From contig NC_044554.1 in assembly GCF_007565055.1 (NCBI RefSeq), positions 55,399,676-55,463,675 on the forward strand: a stretch of DNA of 64,000 nucleotides, in the 5' to 3' direction. Position 1 is the stretch's first letter. Every line of letters begins with the position of its first letter. Origin of the DNA: Rhinopithecus roxellana. Its lineage: Eukaryota; Chordata; Mammalia; Primates; Cercopithecidae. Below the pieces are notes generated by a model that saw only the letters and a program-made list of their open reading frames with translations, searched no databases and was not told where the DNA came from. The position numbers and the translations under genes are program-made. Positions 11,131-21,726 of this stretch are shown here, one piece after another.

Positions 11131-12624
11131 CCAATCTTATAACTACCTTAAAAACAGGGTGTAGCTGTATAGACCAGCTTTTGCGTGAGAAAAACCTCAT
11201 TGTTCATGAATTTAGTTTATATTGGATGGTTATTTTAAATTATAGTCATGGGCTGAGCATTATGTCACCAGCAAATCATAGCCATTTTCCAGAGATATTT
11301 CCTAGGTTAAATATTCATACAACATTTGAACACACTGAACAGCCAAGCATGTTGCTAGTTGTTATTGTTGTTTTTGTGCGGGGATGTGGGGTAGGGGAGG
11401 TGATTAGACGTATTGGACTGGTCTGGCTAATTTCTAGTCTCCATTTCTTGCAGACAGCCTCTGATTCTCTGGTTTTGAAGTAGGGAAGTGTGATTGTGGT
11501 GAATCCTGAAAGACAGCTTGATAGCTTTACACCATTCACCTGCCATTGCTGACATACTTTGGAGGGGACTGAAGTGGAGGTACAAAGCAGTCAGGCTGTA
11601 GGTCCCAGGGAGCTTCTTATGAATCTGACCTCAGGGGTCCTCCCTGTAGAAATTCCTCACACCAAACATCTTGAATTCATGCCAGGCAGTACTGTTTTAA
11701 CCTCACTTTTTGCCCAGAATGATGGGAATAAAATCAAAATAGAGACAGAGGAAGCTGGTCTTTCCTCCAGAATTGATAAACCAAGATATTTTAAACTTAT
11801 TCCCAAGAATGTGGATTTCTGCATGTGTCTCTTCAGGTTGCATAAATGGAATTTGTGCTTCAATTTGTCAGAATCCTGAGTTTCCAAATCCTGGTATAGG
11901 GGTTTAAGTAGGAGAGATACCTGGATTTGAATTGCTGTGAAATACAGTGGTAGGTTGACTAGCTTTATTCCAAGAGAGTGAGGTTGGTAGTCTTTGTTGC
12001 CATGAGATGCTTCACCTTTTCCCTACCAACCTTCAAAGACATGGTGGAGCAGAATCACTGGGCAACACCAGTGGGAATAATTCAACCAACAGTAGTTCCC
12101 ACTTAACAGAGACAGACCTCAGGTTCAACCTTTCTTGACTGCCAATTCTATTCTGCAAGTGGCAAAAATAAACTGGAAAGTAGATGATCACTCTCGTATG
12201 CTCTATTGACAAATAAGAAAAACAGGGGCCAAAAACAACTTTCTCTGGGCAGTCTGGGGGATAAAAGCTGCTGGGAGGATCTAGTGTACACAGGTGTGTA
12301 GCACTTTTTACATTTGCTAAACCCTTTTATAGTTACTCTCTCATTGGCCATTCTGACTATGTTGTGTGCAGGGCAAGTGAGTTCTGTTCTTCCCACTGGA
12401 GAAGGGCTATCTAAGGAAGACCCATGGGAAATTAGCAAGTAAGCCAGGGCTGGAGTTCCCAGAGAGGCCCTGCATGAGGTCCCATAGGAAGTCTCTAGGA
12501 TCTCGAGGTCTAGCCGTTATTTTTCCTCTTTGGCAGATTACACTGTAACTCTGAAAGAGCCGGGGAAGCCTAGCTTATTTGTTCTTTAGAGTTTTTCAAC
12601 ATGGGAGGAGGCTTAGAATTTATT
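11131..12624. other. Unique sequence, no gene seen
   Basis: Holds a 134-codon frame (11079-11483, plus) whose first part is MIR sequence, and two overlapping opposite frames near 11559-11887. None has recognisable protein features. No repeat family recognised beyond the MIR edge. Confidence 0.45.
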
Positions 12625-12730
12625 TTGTCCATCTTTTCATTTTAGAGATGAGGAAAATGAGACCCAGGGAGATGTAATTTCACAGGTCAAATAGTCCTAT
12701 GGCGCTGGGTAGACAATAGGATACCTGATG
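12625..12730 (-). mobile_element. MIR SINE fragment
   Basis: 'attttagagatgaggaaaat' followed by 'gagacccagggagatgtaat' is the antisense MIR core. Confidence 0.7.
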
Positions 12731-13691
12731 TGAATGTTGAAAAAGGTGCCATAGGAGAAAACAGCCCTATAGGCACTTGACTTGGCAAGCTGAGGTTGCT
12801 AGGTGCAAAGGAAGAGATGCCCTTCTTTCAGGTGGATATAGATCCATGCTGAGACACGTGGCTTGGAGTGCTGAGCATGGGCTGGATTTCAGCTCCTCTT
12901 CCCTCTATTTTCAGTCCACAAACTGCATACTCTGTGAAGTGGCTCTGCATGGTTTTGCTGGTTCACTTAAAACATATTTGGATAAAAAACATTACTGAAT
13001 GAGGGAGTCAGCTTTCCATCAGGTAGAGGAGGTGTCCGTATGTCTACTAATTGCCCTCATTTGGCACAAATCAATGAGACCTGAGGGATGAGGGATGAAT
13101 CTGTGTCTTCTTTTTTATGGTTATGGGCATGAACAGTTACGATGAAACCAGACCTGGGTGTACTGGTTTGGCTGATGAACTCTTTCAAAATTGTATCAAA
13201 GAAAATAGACAATGAAAGTCTGGCAGACTTTACAATGAGTATCTAGTATATTGGATATGAAAAGGAAAGGGGGGAAAAAACCTCATCTTCTCTGTGAATT
13301 TCTAAAAAAGTGTTTACATAAGACAGAGCTAGATAGTTTGAAGGATATTTTCCAAGCCCAAACAGTAGGAGAGGAAGTTTTCTCTGGGAGCTGGAATTTG
13401 AATGGACAAAGTCAGGTTGGCCTCAGTGGTTAATGCTTGAAGTTTATAAACACATCTTTTTGTTTTTAGCACATCCTACACATGCAGTTTATTAATACGG
13501 CATTTTATATTGAAACGTAAATATCACCATACTATTGTGAATAATTCTTTGGTGCTGAAAATAGCCCTATCTTACAGTGACTAGATCCTTCTTACAAATG
13601 CTCTTCAGGTAGCCCAAAGTTCTCCTTTGTATAACCCATTATAAATATAATTATGTATAGGTACGCATTTAATATGTGTGTCTTCTAGTAG
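12731..13691. other. Unique sequence, no gene seen
   Basis: No recognised repeat or gene. Short frames at 12777-12998 and 13251-13433 have no supporting features. Confidence 0.45.
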
Positions 13692-13985
13692 CTTGGAGTC
13701 AGTATAGCACAGCAGCTAATGGTCCGGCCCTTGAGATCTGCTTTCAAATTCTACTTTTGTCACTTAGTATCTACATTACACCGATTAACTTCATCAGTGT
13801 CATGTGGTCCTACTAACTGCATTAATTTGTCTGTATTTCATTCTGCATCTACAAAATGGCAACAAACATAGGACATATTTTATAGGGCTATATATTGAAT
13901 GTATTAAGTGAGAAAATCCTTGAGTATTGTTTAGCACTATGCCTAGAACGTGAAAACTCTTCATAAAGCTTGGCTATTAGTCTTG
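13692..13985 (+). mobile_element. MIR SINE, nearly full length
   Basis: Sense MIR from 'ggagtcagtatagcacagca' through 'tcacttagtatctacattac' and 'gcatctacaaaatggcaaca' to the 3' region 'agcactatgcctagaacgtg'. The middle holds about 40 bases not expected in MIR (around 13800-13840). Strongly decayed. Confidence 0.7.
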
Positions 13986-13992
13986 CTAAACA

Positions 13993-14098
13993 GTAAGGAC
14001 TGTTTCTGACTTATCCCTTGTATTATCCCCAGTTCTTTGCACAGAACTTGTGGCACGCAGACTAATTGTAGATATTGTTGAATAAATTAATGTTCCCA
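13993..14098 (+). mobile_element. L2 LINE 3' terminus
   Basis: 'ctgtttctgacttatccctt' followed by 'gtattatccccagttctttg' and 'attgttgaataaattaatg' is a decayed L2 tail in sense orientation. Confidence 0.55.
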
Positions 14099-15424
14099 TT
14101 TTTTTTCTTAGCTCCATTGTGGTGAAGTCTCAGATTCCCAAGGATGTGGTTGTGTGCAGTTAGGTTCCATGCGGCCAGGGCTCTTCTTCAGTTTAGTGTA
14201 TTTCTTCTGCCACGCTTTGCTTAACTCCAGATTTGCTTTTGTGTGAAGATGGTAATATATGGGAGGCATTGGTTCTTATCTTCTTAAAAATTGACAGCTA
14301 ATGTTTAGAGGCATTTCAAAATACAGTATTCAAATAATATATAGGGAAACAGGAGACGTAATTTGGGTTGATAGGAAGTGCCTTGGGCTCAAGTCAGAGG
14401 TTCTGGGTTCCATTCCGAAGTCTATCAGAGATGAGCTTTCATGTCACCTGCTTAAAGTTAACCTTTTTTTTTTTTAATAAAGGGACTAAAGTCCATTATC
14501 ATCAAGGTTTTTACTTGTGTTTGTATTTTATGACAGAAAATTTTACTTTTATTAATTCCTTAAAGCATGGAACAGATATGCCTTTATATTATAGATAGAA
14601 TGCAGATTCAATTTCGCAAATAATGTTTCTTTGTATTCCAGGGAAACTTGCTGTTGAAAATTCTCCTTCCCATGAGTATTTCCTGTAAATCAAGGATCTT
14701 TTCTAATACAAATAGTTATCTCATGTCTCTGCTTTGAAAATTTGTATTTTTTTTTTTTTGGTAAAATGAGGCATATTTGAATGTTTTCAAGTAAAACTAA
14801 TACCATTTGGTGAGCATGCACAGGCCCAATGTAGGGAACTAAGTATTTCGATGTTTATGATTTTAAAACACTGTCATATTTCATGCCGTCCAATCATGTT
14901 TAGCTTCAATAGTTTTCTGTCCAATTTTTCGAAACCTACCAGACTTGATTTTTAAGAGTTGGGTCAAAGATTGCTCAAACTTCTGATTCAATCTGGCTTA
15001 TAAGAGATAACAAAGATTATTATTTAAAGCCACAGTCATTAGTGATATGAGGGTAGATATGAAAAAAAAAAAACTGAACAGACTGCTTATCTCTTCCTGT
15101 GATCTGTATGACCTCTGATTAATTTAATCATGGTTCCGTATCTAATGTTGAGGGCCTGCAACAAGGTCTTGATTGACAAAATCTATTTTCTCTTCATACT
15201 CATTCAGGCTTCTTGGAAGCTAGGGGTTTCTGATTAAATTATGCTATTTTTATAACTCATAGGAGATCCCATATGGTCAATTTCAAGTTCCTGTTACTTT
15301 CAGTATTTTTCCTAGGTGTTATTTCGCTTAGGGCAAACAGGATGCAACTTGTGGGGTGGTTGTTTGACCTTCTCATATAAAAAGGTTGTAAGTGTTGTCT
15401 CTTTCAGCTGCCCATTTTAGAAGT
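14099..15424. other. Unique sequence, no gene seen
   Basis: AT-rich DNA with homopolymer T runs near 14465 and 14748 and an A run near 15062. No gene. A T-rich run ending in AG at 14110-14111 resembles a splice acceptor, but no open exon or donor follows convincingly. Confidence 0.45.
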
Positions 15425-15625
15425 TAAATTTATTGATTGCTGAGCACTTTAGTGCATTCTGTCATTTATTCTTCACAGCAACCTGAAGAGGTAAGGTCTG
15501 CTATTAATCCCATTTTGCCTTTGCAAAATAAGCTGTAGAGGAACTAAATAATTTGCCCACCGTCACACAGTAAGAAGTTGAGCCATGTCTGAAATTCAGG
15601 TTTATTTGGCTCCAGAACCCCTACA
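15425..15625 (-). mobile_element. MIR SINE
   Basis: Antisense MIR: 'cttcacagcaacctgaagag' then 'gtaaggtctgctattaatcc', 'atttgcccaccgtcacacag' and 'tctgaaattcaggtttattt'. All the usual MIR landmarks are in order. Confidence 0.82.
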
Positions 15626-16589
15626 TTAGCCTTAAAATAAGATGCCTCATGCAACCTAGCTTGATGGAGATCACATACTAAGTATATTTTATTACTGGAC
15701 ATGGTTTGCTGCTGTTTCCAGCATTCATAACGATCAAGTTGCAAAATCTGTTTGGACATTTATTAAGAGATTGGAACCAAATTAATGACATCATCTCTGA
15801 AATGTCTCTTGGCTTATCTCAGGAGAAATTAGAATGAGCTGAAGCAGGGAAGGATAGGAAAGAGCTGTGTGGAAAATTAAACAAAACACTGTGCTCACCA
15901 GTGTTGAGTGGCTTTGTATACAATGTGTGTGATCTGTGTGTGGGGCCCTGTGTCCAGTGCTCAGGCTATGGCCCTTCTGTCATTTTCAGTCACTGTTCAT
16001 TGAGGTACACTCACTGTTCAGGGCAGTAAAGTCCACAAAAGCATCCAGTGCCACTGACATAGTGGATGGTAGCTAGCACAGGCGTTTAGTGTGGCCATTA
16101 GCCTCAGCTCTTGCTCCTAGTAATTTTGCTTCTCAGGAATTGTTGTTCTTCCCTGTTCCTGGGCCTTGATAGGATCCACTCTGGTCTATTCTAATCGGTG
16201 TCCTTAACTTTAAATTTGGAGTACTAAGAGTTGAAGTTTTGCTTCCTTTTCTCCTGGAATTGCTTTGGGGTCCTTATGCAGTTCTGCTCTACTTTCTTTG
16301 TAGTGACCAATTTTATATACTGGCACTTCCGAATCCCAAGAAAATGACTTGCTACTCAACTGACATTTCAAAATCTAAGATAGTATCCTTGCAACCAAGA
16401 AAATATAGTTTATTTTATAAAAGAAAAAAAAAAACTGTCTACCTCATTATATGCATCAGATATACAACTAAACTGTGGTAAATGCTTGAACACCAGCATC
16501 TTCAGGGTCCTGGGGAGCACAAAAAGGGCTACTTGGCCAAATATGACAGATGATTCCTGATTTGACTGTTGGGGGATAAGTAACATCTA
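15626..16589. other. Unique sequence, no gene seen
   Basis: No recognised repeat or gene. The 80-codon frame at 16239-16481 ends in a Lys run from an A tract and has no supporting context. Confidence 0.45.
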
Positions 16590-17000
16590 ACCAGATAGAG
16601 AAAGGTGGAAAGAGTATTCAAGCAAAAGCACGGGATGAACAAAAGAAGGAAGCAATGAATTGATGGTTAGCAAAGCAAAAGCAAAATACATTAGTACTAC
16701 TAAAACAAAAGTATGAGGCAGAGGGTAGCAAAAGATAAGTTTGAACATATAGGTAGAAGCCCTAAAATGCAATGCCAAGGAGACTGGAATTTATTTTAGG
16801 TTACAGGGTACCCCTAAAGGGTGTTAAATGGGACAGATGTGTTTTTCACACAGATGAGTCTAATTTCAGCATAAAAGATAGATTTCAGGGCCAGTAGCTA
16901 GAGTGGAAACAGGGAAATCAGCGAAGAGATGTTAACATGGTACGAGTGTGAAATGAGAAAGGAGTCATCCAGGGTAATGGTAATAGGGATGCAGAAGATT
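16590..17000 (-). mobile_element. L2 LINE fragment, antisense
   Basis: Resembles the internal L2 sequence in reverse: 'aaagagtattcaagcaaaag', 'gactggaatttattttaggt' and 'gctagagtggaaacaggga' match the usual antisense order ('gagcattccaggcagagg', 'ttttattctaagggcaatgg', 'agtggaagcagggagacc'). The part from 16858 is also the outer end of the inverted duplication described below. Confidence 0.65.
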
Positions 17001-17287
17001 TTTCAGTTATATAGAAGGGCAAATTGACAGACTGTCATGATCAGTGGTGATGTGTAAAGGAGAGGGAGTAGTTGACAAATATTTATTGATCACGCAGTCT
17101 GTGCCAGTCACTTTAAAGGTCATGAGGCATAGAAGTCTGGATTTCTAAAAATCTACAGAATGACTGCAAGGTCTCCCATTGTGAATTCCTTCTCTATTGC
17201 TGCATTGGAAATTGTCCTAAAGCTTAGTGGCTAGAAATAACATTTATTATCTCACAGATTTGTGGGTCAGGAATAGAGGAGTGGCTG
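16858..17287 (+). repeat. Inverted duplication, left arm
   Basis: Two blocks of this arm, 16858-16931 and about 17140-17287, reappear in reverse complement at 17703-17776 and about 17553-17700. By eye the inner block has about 13 differences in about 128 bases and the outer block about 7 in about 72, so both are near 90% identical. The intervening 16932-17139 is missing from the right arm. The arm crosses from L2 sequence through a short stretch into an LTR-like repeat, so the copy is not one mobile element. Confidence 0.88.
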
Positions 17288-17560
17288 AGCTGGGGTCTCT
17301 GGCTCAAGGTTTCTCTTGAGGTAGCAGTCAATTTGTTGGCTGGGGCTGCCATCATCTCAAAACTTACCTGAGTTTGAAGAATCTACTTCCAAGGTGGATA
17401 TAGGTCCCTAGTCACAGGGGCCTCTCTGCAGAGCCAGTTAACAAGAAAGCAGCTGGTTCTCCCCAGTGGAAGCACTCTTAAAGATATGAGGAAGAGCACA
17501 CACGTCAGAAACTGCAGTCTTTTAAAATTTTCATCTTGGAAATGACGTCACCAACCACTC
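17190..17560 (-). mobile_element. Old MaLR/ERVL-like LTR, antisense
   Basis: 'attgtcctaaagcttagtgg' then 'aacatttattatctcacaga', 'ggtctctggctcaaggtttc' and 'cttggaaatgacgtcacca' follow the order of an old LTR read in reverse. The family is uncertain. Its 3'-terminal part is present again in opposite orientation at 17565-17660 because of the inverted duplication. Confidence 0.55.
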
Positions 17561-17776
17561 CTAGATTCCTGACCCGCAAATCTGCGAGATAATAAATGTT
17601 ATTTTTAGTCACTAAGCTTTGGGGCAATTTCTAATGCAGCAATCGAGAAAGAATTCACAAGGAGAGACTTTGTAGTCATTCTGTAGATTTTTAGATTTTT
17701 ATCATCTCTTCCCTGATCTCCCTGCTCCCACTCTAGCTACTGGCCCCCAAATCCATCTTTTATGCTGAAATTAGAC
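17553..17776 (-). repeat. Inverted duplication, right arm
   Basis: Reverse complement of the left arm with a deletion of about 205 bases. The joint is visible where 'gaagagatgat' (outer block, reverse complement) runs directly into 'aaaaatctaaaaatctacag' (inner block). The two arms are separated by about 265 bases of the LTR-like repeat, so the structure could form a stem of a few hundred base pairs in single strands. Confidence 0.88.
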
Positions 17777-18119
17777 ACACCAATACTTCTGTTGTATTCT
17801 GTTTACTAGAAGGGAGTCCCAAAGTCCAGCTCACACTTAGAGGGGGGAATTATACAATGGCATAAATGCCAGGAGACAGGAATCTGCAGGGGCCCTTTGA
17901 GAGGCTTCCTACCACACCTGTATGACTGAGTAGATGGCCGTGCATTAATGAAGATTAAGAATGCAGTCGGAAGAGATTTTAGGGGGTTAATGAAGAGACT
18001 TGTTTCAGATAGAAACTATTGCCTATTCAAATGGATATGTGCAGCAGCATTAGTAATGGAGAAGTAGATTGGAGGGTGCTCATCATTTTGTAGGTAGCAT
18101 GTGAAACCATCCAAGTGAT
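17777..18119. other. Unique sequence, no gene seen
   Basis: No recognised repeat or gene; the first bases after the inverted arm show no further match to the sequence upstream of the left arm. L2-like purine-rich sequence may continue near 17940-18060 but is too decayed to call. Confidence 0.4.
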
Positions 18120-18425
18120 GACTACCTTACCTCCTTACAAATCATTGCTCAGAGGCTACCCTTTCAATGAGGTCTATCTTCACCAATCTCTTAAAATTTT
18201 AGCTCTTTTTTCACTCTTAGTATTCCATCTCCACTTTTGAGTTATGCATAGCACTTACCATCTTCTGTCATGCCAATGCTTTGCTTATTGTTCGTTGTCT
18301 GTTTCTTCCACCAGAATGTGAGCTTAATGAAAGCAGAGTTCTTTGTTTTATATACTGATGTACACTTAGTGCTTAGTAAAGTACCTGATGTATAGCTGAT
18401 ATGCAATAGTTATGGAAAGAAGGAT
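18120..18425 (+). mobile_element. L2 LINE 3' end
   Basis: Sense L2: 'gaggctaccctttcaatgag', 'agcacttaccatcttctgtc', 'accagaatgtgagcttaatg' and 'gcttagtaaagtacctgatg' match successive landmarks of the L2 3' portion. Confidence 0.8.
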
Positions 18426-18459
18426 AAAACTTTCTTAAAGTAGTACACCTAAGCCTAAG

Positions 18460-18906
18460 GTGGAAGTAATCCAAGTATTCATTGATGGATGGGTGGATAA
18501 AACAGATGTGGTACATACATACAATGGAATATTATTTGGCCTTAAAAATAAGAGGATTCTGCCACATGTTACAACATAAATGGACCTTGAGGACATTATG
18601 CTAAGTGAAATAAGCCACTCACAAAAGGACAAATACAGTATGATTTCACTTAAATATGGTACTTAGCATCATCAAATACATAGAGACAGGAAGTAGAATG
18701 GTGGCTACCAGGCACTGAATGGAGGAAGGAATGAGGAGTTATTGTTTAGTGACTGTAGAGTTTCATTTGGGGAAGATGAGAAATTCTGGAGATGGTTGGT
18801 GGTGATGGTTCCACAACTATGTGAATGTAGTTAATGCCACAGAACAGAGCAATTAAAATGGTTTAAATGATACATTTTATATGTATTTTACCAAAAAAAA
18901 AAAAAA
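18460..18906 (+). mobile_element. L1M-type LINE 3' end
   Basis: Sense 3' UTR of an old L1: 'acatacaatggaatattatt', 'gacattatgctaagtgaaat', 'ggtggctaccaggcactgaa', 'ggagatggttggtggtgatg' and a terminal A run at 18893-18906. 5'-truncated, non-coding. Confidence 0.88.
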
Positions 18907-18949
18907 TTGCAAAGGTTGTGGACATAGTAATTAAGATGAGGACTGAGGA

Positions 18950-19247
18950 GGCCGGGCGCGGTGGCTCAAGCCTGTAATCCCAGCACTTTGGGAGGCCGAG
19001 ACGGGCAGATCACGAGGTCAGGAGATTGAGACCATCCTGGCTAACACGGTGAAACCCTGTCTCTATTAAAAACTACAAAAAACTAGCCGGGCGAGGTGGT
19101 GGCGCCTGTAGTCCCAGCTACCCGGGAGGCTGAGGCAGGAGAATGGCATGAACCCGGGAGGCGGAGCTTGCAGTGAGCTGAGATCCGGCCACAGCACTCC
19201 AGCCTGGGTGACAGAGCGAGACTCCGTCTCAAAAAAAAAAAAAAAAA
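18950..19247 (+). mobile_element. AluY, Old World monkey type
   Basis: Full-length Alu with 'ctcaagcctgtaatc', 'actagccgggcg' and 'gatccggccacagc'. Target duplication 'gactgagga' at 18941-18949 and 19258-19266. The 17-base A tail is followed by an uninterrupted run of 11 G (19248-19258), which lies inside the duplicated interval and is unusual. Confidence 0.97.
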
Positions 19248-19267
19248 GGGGGGGGGGGACTGAGGAA

Positions 19268-20821
19268 TGCCTGTTGGATTTGCTGAAACAGAGACCTCGG
19301 TGAGAGCTGTTTCAGTGGGACGCTGGGAGCTGAGATTATACTGACGAGTGATCGAGAAGTGAGGGAGATGCAAGCTAGAGGAGGCTTCTTTGTAAAGAAT
19401 GGGTGGGATCTGACACTGTTTAGGGCTGGGAGGAGAAGTAGTAGTGGGGTTCATGTATGTGTATGTGTGTGTGTTGTGGAGACTCTGTGGGGCGGGGAGG
19501 CCACGTGGAGATACAGCTATTAAATAATAAGTGAACAACAATATGAACAACAATGCAAAAGGTGGGTTAGGGGAAGGGAGGAAGGATACTGAAGGAACCT
19601 TTCCTGTCTACTTGTATGGAGGAGTGATGTCTGAAATTTTCTAAATAGCCAAAGTTGTGGCACATGAGGAGGTTTGGAGCAAACATGACAACAGCTTGGG
19701 ATAATTATCACAGTCTGCACCATTCAGACAGTATCTGTCAGAACCCAGGAACAGCCTATAAGACTAAGCTGTGCTGAACCGTGGAAAGAGGTCAATGGTT
19801 TAGGGCAGTTAGGACTGCAGGTTCTAGGGCAGTTATCATCATGAAAGGCTCTGATAAGACATTAATTGTTGAACATTCTTACAGCATATCATATATGTAA
19901 TAGACTCTGAATTGGAATATTTTATTATAGCAAGTATATTGTATGCAAAGTACTCAGGCATTGCAAATCAGGCAAGGTTGAAAACACCCCAGTATTACTA
20001 TAGGTCTATCGCACAGATTCTGCAACATGGGGAAACTCAATTTAATACATTTTCATTGAATACCTATAAGCCTCCATGGTATGAAAGGCATACAAAATGT
20101 ATATTTACTATATATATTGAAAAGTGATTATATATACTATTGTGAAACTAGATTGCTGTTTGGTCTACTAGCTAATATTTATGTAGATGGTATTAGCATA
20201 GCTATTGCCACATAGGCAAATAAATCCATGTTACAGATGACAGAATTGCAGGTTTTTTCAAGAATTGCTAGTGGATTTTGAAGTATTATTGGAAGGTGAA
20301 AACTTTTGCTCAGATACAAAAGTGTTGTAATGAACTAAAGATTGCTGCATAAACATGCAGAAATTTATTTAAAGTTACATGGTCCTACTAGAGCATGGGC
20401 AGTTAGTCTAGAGAAGGTCCTGATCAAGCACAGTGTAGGACAGAGAGAGCTTGTGTGGGTTTTTTATGTGGGGGCTTGGCAATTCTGGGATTAATTTCAG
20501 TAGGTTCCTGAAGGTCAAGTGGACCAAGCTTCAAACAGAAGGCCTATGGTTATGTTTTTCAGTGGCGAGGCCAGATTTAGGAAGCCGAGAAATCAAACAT
20601 TATGAGGAACAACTAGTTCCAGAAATCAAGGTCAGGCAAGAGCAAGAATGCAAGGAGAAATGTGAGTCAAGATAGTGTCATTGCTGTCAGAATACACATG
20701 TGGGCCTGATTTGAGGAGGAAAGGGTTGGTTCTAGAGTTTCTTTCAGAGTGAGAGGTTTACTATGTATGGTGGTGCTAAGGCACGTAATGATGAAGAAGA
20801 AGATGATGATGATGCCGTAAT
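19268..20821. other. Unique sequence, no gene seen
   Basis: No recognised repeat family. A short GT-rich patch lies near 19454-19476 and a GAT/GAA-rich patch near 20790-20814. The frames at 19520-19723 (minus) and 20451-20675 (plus) have no protein features I recognise. Confidence 0.45.
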
Positions 20822-21374
20822 GATAAAAGCTGCCATTTGTTAGATCTGTGCTATGTGCCAAGCACTGTTAGTTCAACAAATATTTTTAGTACCTAGTATG
20901 TGCCTACATGCTGGGGAAACAACAATAAGCAAAACATAAAATTCTTGTTCTCATGAAGCTTATGCTTAAGTGGAGAGAGACAAATAATAAATCTGTAGGC
21001 AAAAATACAATAATCTAGAGAGTGATAAGCCCTTTGGAGAACACAGAAGAAGCAGAAGCAGGAGTGAATGAAGAGGGCTTGGAAGAGGGTAAATATTTCA
21101 TGTACGATGCTAAGGAAAGGTCTGGAAATTTGAACAGAGATACAATACTAGTATGGACACAAGCCAAGCAAGTTTGGGGAAGACTTTGAACAGAGTGAGA
21201 GCAAGTGTGAGGGCCCCATGGTAGGCAATTACTTGACAAGTAAAAGGAATAGCAGGAGGGCCGTTGTGGCTGAGGCAGAATAGTAGGATTCTTTAGAGCT
21301 TTTGCTTGTGGCCATCTTACCAGCTTTGCCTTTGAACCTAGTGAAATGGGAAGCCATTGGAAGCTTCTCTAAGC

Positions 21375-21540
21375 ATCCTGAAACTTAGGCTATATTATCC
21401 TCAACATACTTATATGAGATAGGTAAAATTATTATGTACTTTTTACATTAATGAAAAAGCTGAGACATGCAGAGAGTTTATATAACTTGCCCAAAACCAG
21501 CTCTAAAGCTTTGGAATGAAGATTTTAGCCTGGGGAGTGA
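21375..21540 (-). mobile_element. MIR SINE nested in L2
   Basis: 'gagataggtaaaattattat' followed by 'attaatgaaaaagctgagac' and 'tataacttgcccaaaaccag' is antisense MIR. It falls where the antisense L2 is interrupted. Confidence 0.68.
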
Positions 21541-21579
21541 TTTTAGGTTGCACAGAAAGGATGGCAAAGGGACACAAGG

Positions 21580-21726
21580 ACATTTAGGGGGGTGATGGAC
21601 GTGTTCATTATGTTGACTGGCTGGTTTCATGCATGCATATGTATGTAAAACAGTGTGCTTTAAATATGTGTGGTTTATTGTATGTCACTGATACTTCAGT
21701 AAACTCATAAAATATGTTTTAAAATG
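21580..21726 (+). mobile_element. L1 LINE 3' end nested in L2
   Basis: 'gatggacgtgttcattatgt', 'gcttgactgtgg'-like sequence replaced by 'tgactggctggtttcatgca', then 'cactgatacttcagtaaact' are the last bases of an old L1 3' UTR in sense orientation. L2 sequence resumes just after it. Confidence 0.65.

Noticed and set aside
11079..11483. A 134-codon plus-strand open frame
   Set aside because: Its first part is MIR sequence and the rest has no recognisable domain; an opposite-strand frame overlaps it.
14101..14160. Possible splice acceptor after a T-rich run
   Set aside because: No open exon of useful length, no convincing donor, and T-rich tracts ending in AG are common in AT-rich DNA.
19083..19553. 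A 156-codon minus-strand open frame, the longest in the window
   Set aside because: The C-terminal half is reversed AluY and the G11 run supplies a Pro run; the N-terminal part is featureless.
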